NCBI GenBank assembly: GCA_914767715.1
Contig: OU612069.1
Coordinates: forward strand, 27,277,387 to 27,341,386
DNA length: 64,000 nt
Reading direction: 5' to 3'
Source of the DNA: Membranipora membranacea
Lineage: Eukaryota > Bryozoa > Gymnolaemata > Cheilostomatida > Membraniporidae
Numbering within the stretch: position 1 is the stretch's first letter; each line of letters opens with the position of its first letter. Positions 57,591 through 64,000 of this stretch are shown in pieces. The notes under the pieces are model-generated. The model was not told where the DNA came from and did not search any database. It saw nothing but the letters and a program-made list of their open reading frames with translations. Position numbers and translations under genes: made by a program.

Positions 57591-60340
57591 ATGATGGCAA
57601 TGAATTTTCATAGCGCATATCTTAATATCCGTGGATTGGCAAGCAAACTGGAAGAGGTTCGTTTAATTCTTAGTGATCACAAATTTAGTATACTGTGTTT
57701 GGCTGAAACATTTTTGAATGAAAATGATGACAGCTGCCTATATGAGGTACCAGGATATACGATGATAAGAAGAGATAGGCTCTGTAACAATGGTGGGGGA
57801 TTACTCTGCTATGTCCATGATTCACTGGTCATTGAACATCTGGAAAATTTAGATCTTTACATGGATGAGAGTATAACAGTCAAGGTCAGACCCAGAAGCC
57901 AAAAGAGTTTTTTGGTCACATACTTATATAGACCTCCCCAATCAAAAGCATCATGGAACACAGACTTTTCAGAGTTTGTCGAGCGTTGTTATGGTTTGAA
58001 CGATGAAATTATAATATTTGGTGATTTCAATATTGATTTGCTGAATCCAACTTCGAAAAACAGGTGGTTAGATAATGTTACCTCTCCACTACTGTTGAAT
58101 CAACTTATATCTGAACCCACTCGCATAACTAATTCATCAAGGACACTAATTGACCACATCTATTCAAGTAAAAGTGACAATATTGCTAAATCTGGTGTCA
58201 TCAAATATTCACTGAGTGATCATTTCATGATAGTAGCTTCAAGAGAGATTGATAGAAATGTTAAAATATCTAAACAAAGATGTAAGGTAACATTTTTGGA
58301 TTATTCATTTGCAACACCTGAAAACATTTTTAACACATTCTCAAGGGAAAATTTTGGTTACGTACTGTATGAAAGATCAATAGACTCAATGTTTGAGAAG
58401 TTCTATAGCCATTTGAATCATCTTATATCAAAACTCGTGTTTGAGAAGACTCGTTTTGTAAGAACGCATAATCTTCCAAAATGGTTGGATGATGAGGTAA
58501 AAATGAACATCAAAATCAGAGATCAACTCAAACAAAACGGTGATTGGGAAGGATATAAAAAACAGCGAAATTATGTCACTAATATGATCAGACAAAAGAA
58601 GAAAAGAGCTATTTCTAATACTATTAAAGAGTCTAAAGGTAATACAAAACCTGTTTGGGATGTATTAAAGAATAAAAAGAAGGAGACTTTCCCTGCGACA
58701 AATTTGAGTGCAGATCAATTTAACAGCCATTTCACATCCATTGCAAAATCAATCACAAAGAACCTTGTTGTAACAGATGAGATGACATTCCCCGTATCCA
58801 AACACAATTTGACAGACATACCACAATTCACCCCTTTCACATGTACAAGAATATTGTTCCACATTCCTGATAGTAAAAGTACAGGACCTGACAGAATTAC
58901 AGTGAAGATGTTGAAGCTTGTTTGGCCTTATATTGTGGATATTGTCACCGATATGTTTAACAGGGTTTTAAGCAAAGGACAGTTCCCTTCAACATGGAAA
59001 CTAGCTCGAGTTACACCAATACATAAATCTGGGGATATAAATAACCCATCAAATTAAAGGCCAATTTCAGTCTTGCCTGTTCTTTCAAAAATATTTGAGA
59101 AACACATAAATCACCATCTGCAAGAATATCTCACTAAGAACAAAATCATTCATGAGCTTCAATGTGGATTTAGAATTTGAATTAGAATTCTTGTTCAGAC
59201 AGTTTATTTAAAATTATTTCAGACTCTTTGATGGAGAAAATTAATGGAAATGTTATGACATTACTTTTTCTGGATTTTAAAAAGGCATTTGACTGTGTAT
59301 CCCATGTTTTACTACACAACAAGTTGAAGGCTTGCGGCATCGGAGGAAATATGTTAAAACTTCTTGACACCTTTCTGACAGACAGAAGGCAGTTTGTTAA
59401 ACTCAATAATATTGAATCTTGTAGATTGCCTATCACAATAGGGGTCCCTCAAGGTTCAATCCTAGCACCAACTTTGTTTCTCATCTTCATAAATGATTTA
59501 TTAACTTCATCAAAATCAGACTCATCATCATATGCATATGCTGATGATACAGTGTTCCTGTCATCTAATAAAAACCTTCAGCAACTAAAGGCAAAGGCAT
59601 CTGAAGATTTAAGTGGCATTTTGGATTGGTGCAATCGTAACCGGATGGTTATAAATGTTCAGAAATCTCATTACATGCTACTTAACATCTCAGATCCGCT
59701 TTATGACCTGGAACTGTACATAGGGCATGAAAAACTAAACAGACAGAGAACTACAAGGCTTCTGGGTTTTGTGTTGAATGACTCGCTTTCATGGCAGGAT
59801 CATCTAGAGTATGTATATAAAAAGGTACAACGGAATGTTTACCTACTTCAAAATTTGAGATACTTCTTGGATATAGCAAGTGCCCGCACATTTTACTTCC
59901 AGTTTATCTATTGTCATCTTATATATGGTATCCATATCATTGGCAACTTGTCCTGCAATAATGCCCTCAATAGATTAATTTTGTTGCAAAAACGGGCTTT
60001 ACGCATTATCGCCAATGTGCATTACATCCCATATTATCTCATTTCAACCGAATCCATTACACAATCATTACAACTCCTACCTCTTCCTAAGCTTGTTTGT
60101 TATTTCACTTCACTTTTTGCGCATAAGATAAACAATTTTTTAACACCTCCATTTATATATAGAGGATTTAAAAACACTACCAAGTTCAATTTTCGTGATA
60201 AACATTTACTTTTATATCATACAGACAATCTAAGATACAAAGTTTCTGCTACATACAATTCTTTACCGTTACATTTGAGATCTAAAGAGAAGTTCAGTTC
60301 ATTCAAAACTTTACTTTTCAACCATATATTATCGACTTGA
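57591..60340 (+). pseudogene. LINE ORF2: endonuclease-reverse transcriptase
   Basis: Begins right after ORF1. Endonuclease: AYLNIRGLASK, LAETFLN, GGGLLCYV, TYLYRPPQ, IIFGDFNIDL, LSDHFMI. The linker is followed by STGPDRITVKMLK and WKLARVTPIHKSGD. A TAA at 59056-59058 interrupts the conserved N-x-RPIS block, and a frameshift near 59180 follows. RT then runs open from 59228: FLDFKKAFDCVSH, IGVPQGSILAPTLFLIFINDL, YAYADDTVFL (catalytic pair), RTTRLLGFVLNDSLSW and the C-terminal QKRALRII. Only two lesions in 2.7 kb mark a young copy. Confidence 0.85.
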
Positions 60341-60937
60341 CCAACATAATTGATGATATTATTTCCCTTCTGTTTCTCTTTTTTGTTATAAAAAAAATTG
60401 TTTTCTGGCACTGAGTGCAAAACATTTCGAATGAGATGACTTTTGATGCCAATAAAAAGTATATATATTCAAATGAAATTGATTTAAATGACCTTAATTG
60501 AGTTGTCCTGACCTGTGTGAGCATATGGTAACAATCCTTCCCTTATCCCTCATGGGTCACAGTTTGTATTCATGGATATCAAGAATGGAATCATAGCATG
60601 ACTATTTTTTGGTCTGTCGTTCAGCTCTACAGCCTCTATATGTTTTATCACATACACACATTAGAGGTGAAAACATTCATTCATTCATTACAGATCCGAA
60701 TGCTGTTTGTTCTCACTACACACACAAAGCAATGGCAAAACGCGCAACAAAGTGAGTGGGCTTCTAATTTTCTATATGAGAACATGCTTGAATTGACTAG
60801 CTGGAATATTTAGTTTGATATTCAAATAGCTGGCATTGAGCTCTTTGGATCTCATGAGAGTACTGCTTTTTGTTTCATCTGTACTGTGTCATAGGTTTTG
60901 TCTGTATGTTAACATCTGTGACGGAATTGTGTTTTAG
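60341..60937. other. LINE 3' tail and gap to the transposase
   Basis: The LINE tail has GATGCCAATAAAAAGTATAT at 60449-60468, shared with the fragment ending near 34490. No gene follows until 60938. Confidence 0.5.
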
Positions 60938-62181
60938 GAGAGAGTTGAATGAATTGCTTGCTGTGTTCATGATGGAATCCGATCTTGATTCTGAAGAAGA
61001 GGAAATAGTTACAATGCTTTCCGCTGAGCTCAAAAAGTTCACTAAAGAAGAAATTCCGAAGGAGAAGTTTGATGCAAGCCGTATGTCTGATAATTGGTTC
61101 ATCGAAAACACTAGGTAAGATACAAATACCCCTCACTGTCAGTACCCAGAACCCATCGGCATTCAGCCAAGGTACACATATACTGTTGTAAAATAAGCAG
61201 TGAATTGTCTGTCGACCAATAATCGAACGTTAACAGGGAGTTGTATTCTCACGATGATGGATAAGACAATCTCTTCAAACTCATTATATTTGTTCCATTT
61301 ATTTATTTCCAGGTTCACATACGCCGACATCACGCTACTAGTCCAGCAGAATACACACTGGACAATCAATCAAGATTCAGGCCTGAGGAAGGATTGATTA
61401 TTACACTGTGCCGGTTGGCCTATCCGAACCGCCTCTCTCAACATGTGTCGCTGTTTGGAAGGTCCCGATCAATGATTTCAAGAATATTTAATTGCTCTAT
61501 TAAAGACATTGATAATCGTTCGAAGTTTTTACTAGAAACCATCCATCATGTAATCTAAATGATCTAGCCGAAATTACTGCAAGGCAATGCCCCCTCACAT
61601 CCTGTATAGGATTTGTAGATGGCACTGTTCGACCTATGTGCTGGCCAAGCAGGTTCCAGGAGATGGTATTCAATGGACACAAAAGAAAGCATGCTCTAAA
61701 ATACCAGAGCATAATTTTAGTCAATTGTATCATGATCCTACATGGTCCTTTTGAGGGAAGGAGGCACGATAGCTTTCTTATGCAGGAAAGTGAGATTGTC
61801 GGTCAACTCGCACAGCTGCCTCGAAGACCAGATGGTTCTCAGTACGTTATCTATGGTGATCCTGCATATGCTCTGCAGGCACAGGTGGTATGCCCATACC
61901 TTCAGCATATCAATTATACACCAGACAAGCAGCTATTTAATGAATCCATGTCAACTGTCAGACAAAGCGTATAATATGGTTTCGGCAAGACGGTGCAATA
62001 TTTTAGTTTTCTCGATTTTGCCAAGGGGCAAAAGTTACTGCTGTCACCTATTGGCAGGTATTATAGAGTAGGGGTTCTGTTATCCAATATTCATACTTGT
62101 TTGTATGGCTCAGCAGTGACCTCCCTTCTCAGGTCTCAACCACCTCATATCAGGGAATACCTGAGCCTAGTGGGAGATTAA
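60938..62181 (+). pseudogene. Harbinger (HARBI1-like) transposase, broken
   Basis: Exon 60938-61114 (acidic ESDLDSEEEE start, FDASRMSDNWF) joins at GT-AG to 61314 onward, with RLAYPNRL and FGRSRSMISRIF in a shifted frame. The DDE_4 nuclease core follows from about 61600: GFVDGTVRPMCWP (first Asp), FNGHKRKHALKYQ, GRRHDSFL, YGDPAYAL (second Asp), FNESMSTVRQSV. The next codon, where this family has the catalytic Glu, is TAA (61972-61974). The frame then continues in register to 62181. Earlier frameshifts near 61350 and 61555 also exist. Confidence 0.8.
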
Positions 62182-62814
62182 GTGCCTACTAATTTCCTTC
62201 CCAATAGCAGTCATACCTCATTATTAGTTTGTTCTGTCATATTTTTGTATCAATATTGACTTAGGCCATGTTGTAAGAATTATGATCAAAATATTACTAT
62301 GAATTTGAACCCTATTTTTTTATGCAAAGACAAGGTGCGCACTCTGTTTTGTTTTCACATAAATACATAATCCTTGTGAAGAAATATGACATTTTTTAAT
62401 AAACAACAATGTAAAAAAAACAAAAAACAAGAAACATTCTTTCATACAAAACAACCTTATTACATTAAACAAAAACAGCATTAACCAACAGTTTTCATTT
62501 ATTAAAATTAAATAATAGCTCATTTACTTAATCCAACAGTATTCATTATATATATATATATATATATACAAAGAAAAACTACAATCATTTAACCAATAAC
62601 ACAAAACAACCTGATAACATTAAACAAAAACAGCATATCCGAATCATTGAAGTTAACAAATAATAGTTCATCGAGAAAGCCCAACAGAGATTAACCAACA
62701 GTTTTCATTTATAAAAATTAAATAATAGCTCATTTAGTTAGCCTAACAGTATTCAATATACAAAAATAAGAAAGAAAATTTTGGATTATGTACAACACTA
62801 CGAATTGAAAATCA
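62182..62814. other. AT-rich gap between the Harbinger genes
   Basis: Two copies of an AACCAACAGTTTTCATTTAT block (62481 and 62693) and an (AT)n tract at 62546-62568. No gene. Confidence 0.5.
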
Positions 62815-63679
62815 CTACTGCTCCATCCATGGATTAAAAGATTGAAAATAATTGTTGGGGTTTGAATTGTTTAGTTGTTCATTTTTATCTTGCCTAGCTA
62901 GTAAAGTCATGATTAAATCGTTTTGTTGTTTCATCATGGTTTCCATGATTTCGATTCTTTTCTTTTCATTTTCTGCTTCAGTTTTTCTTACTTCCAGCTC
63001 CTTCTCCCTCAACTCCTGCTCTCTTTATTTACAATTACCTTTATCCTCAAGTTTTTTTTCGAGCACAGCAGCAATACTCCTACTTGATGAGCTCTTTTTC
63101 GACTCTGGCTCACCCTCAAGATTCTTTTCTGAAATATAATACATAATCTACATATATCTTACAGCATGCAGAAATCTTTCAATGAATCAGCTCAGTTTGG
63201 TTAGTTACACCGTGAGTCCCAAACTCCCTGGTTACACAAACTTACATGTGATCAATTGATTGTAATTATCCTGTCATGTAACACGAACAGACAACTGCTG
63301 TGCTCTTGTTTGAAACTCTACCTTATCTGGTAGTAGTAGCAGTTTCAATTGATGCCTTAAGTGCACAGATTAGTGCACAGATTAAATATTAGCAGAGAAG
63401 TGTAAAGGTTTTTTAGCCTTGTGGACAAATAAAATAAAAGAAAGGGTCGAAAGGATCAATCATTTTAACATGCCATTTCCCAAAATCATTGGCCATTGCA
63501 TACCTTTCAATGTTTGCATCGCTGTCTCTCTCGATGCCTGGCCTGCCTGCTTATCCGCAGCCCACTTCTGTGCAGATGTTGCTACCGTAGCAGCATTGAC
63601 TGCGGCCTCCTGCCGCCACCACTCACTAAGCTCTTGAAGGAGCACGACGACTTCATCAACTTCTTCTTCAGTACCTGAT
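62815..63679 (-). pseudogene. Harbinger accessory DNA-binding-type protein, C-terminal exons
   Basis: Exon about 63679-63504 (VVVLLQELSEWWRQ, ATSAQKWAADKQAG) joins at GT-AG to 63128-62815 (KNLEGEPESKKSSSS, then a charged coiled coil ELEVRKTEAENEKKRIEI and an NPWMEQ end). An in-frame TAA interrupts the second exon near 63028. Harbinger elements carry a second gene for a Myb/SANT-like protein that brings the transposase to the nucleus. The position, convergent with the transposase, and the coiled-coil tail fit it, but no Myb domain is visible; it would lie further right. Confidence 0.5.
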
Positions 63680-64000
63680 CTGACGATGAATATTCAAAGC
63701 AATGTGATAAATATTGGGAAAAAGTAACAAATCGCCAGCAGAAGCACTTTAACAAACTAACTATCCTAACTTTTTTATTGAGTTAGTAATTTATTTAGAG
63801 TTGAGCTTAGTTGAATGATGTAAGCAAGACGCCTTAAGAAATGGCAAAAATGTGCCAATGTGAATATATATTTCAGCTCACAAAATATTTATTCTACAGA
63901 GCAACTTAGGTATGTATTATGCATATCCTTAGGCCTACACTTAGAACACTCACTTTGCTATATTCCGGCTGTCACCGCCTCTAAATTTTCGTAAGGCCGA
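63680..64000. other. Right edge, no gene recognised
   Basis: May contain the intron before the N-terminal exons of the preceding gene. Nothing identifiable. Confidence 0.4.

Overview
This is AT-rich nuclear DNA of an invertebrate metazoan. The host genes are split by introns with ordinary GT-AG sites, nothing looks like an operon, and the spaces between exons are filled with retrotransposons typical of marine invertebrates (Ngaro-type tyrosine-recombinase element, CR1/L2-like LINEs, Ty3/gypsy, BEL/Pao, Harbinger, tRNA-derived SINEs, foldback elements). A sponge or other early-branching animal is plausible, but the sequence does not settle the phylum.

Host genes. The main theme is a small cluster of SLC15/POT (PTR2) proton-coupled oligopeptide transporter genes. 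Copy 1 (75-3632, +) enters from the left edge and is read through seven exons to its stop. Copy 2 (53513-36903, -) is complete: nine exons add up to 1578 nt, exactly 526 codons including the stop. The seven exons shared by copies 1 and 2 have the same order and splice phases. Copy 3 (29445-29677, +) is only a last exon; its upstream part has been lost or displaced by a Ty3/gypsy element. One importin-alpha-like ARM-repeat exon lies at 33018-33232 (-), and an unidentified last exon at 8420-8676 (+).

Mobile DNA, left to right: a LINE tail (4.3-4.8 kb); a small MITE (6.2 kb); a 1.6 kb foldback element (6.5-8.1 kb); a Ngaro/DIRS-type element (9.24-16.45 kb) with split direct repeats A1 ... B1-A2-B2; a CR1-like LINE (18.5-23.1 kb) broken by a 1,003 bp repeat that is almost identical to a copy at 17.0-18.0 kb; a degenerate minus-strand Ty3/gypsy element (25.3-29.1 kb); two LINE fragments (33.6-35.5 kb). 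Inside the introns of SLC15 copy 2 are a foldback element (37.8-38.7 kb), two SINE copies, a 2.2 kb terminal-inverted-repeat element (41.3-43.5 kb) and a BEL/Pao element with roughly 0.8 kb LTRs (46.06-52.18 kb). To the right are a nearly intact LINE (56.0-60.5 kb) and a degenerate Harbinger pair (60.9-63.7 kb).

The most interesting signal is in the Ngaro element. The 7-base string TATTAGT recurs five times between short arms that differ from copy to copy but stay largely complementary. Three copies lie about 17-23 nt after the stop codons of the SGNH, gag and RT-RNase H reading frames; the other two lie in the B repeats that follow the recombinase. A constant spacer between imperfect inverted arms is the usual design of a tyrosine-recombinase core site, so the element may be built from cassettes. 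An RNA hairpin is the main alternative. All calls come from reading the sequence; no searches were run.
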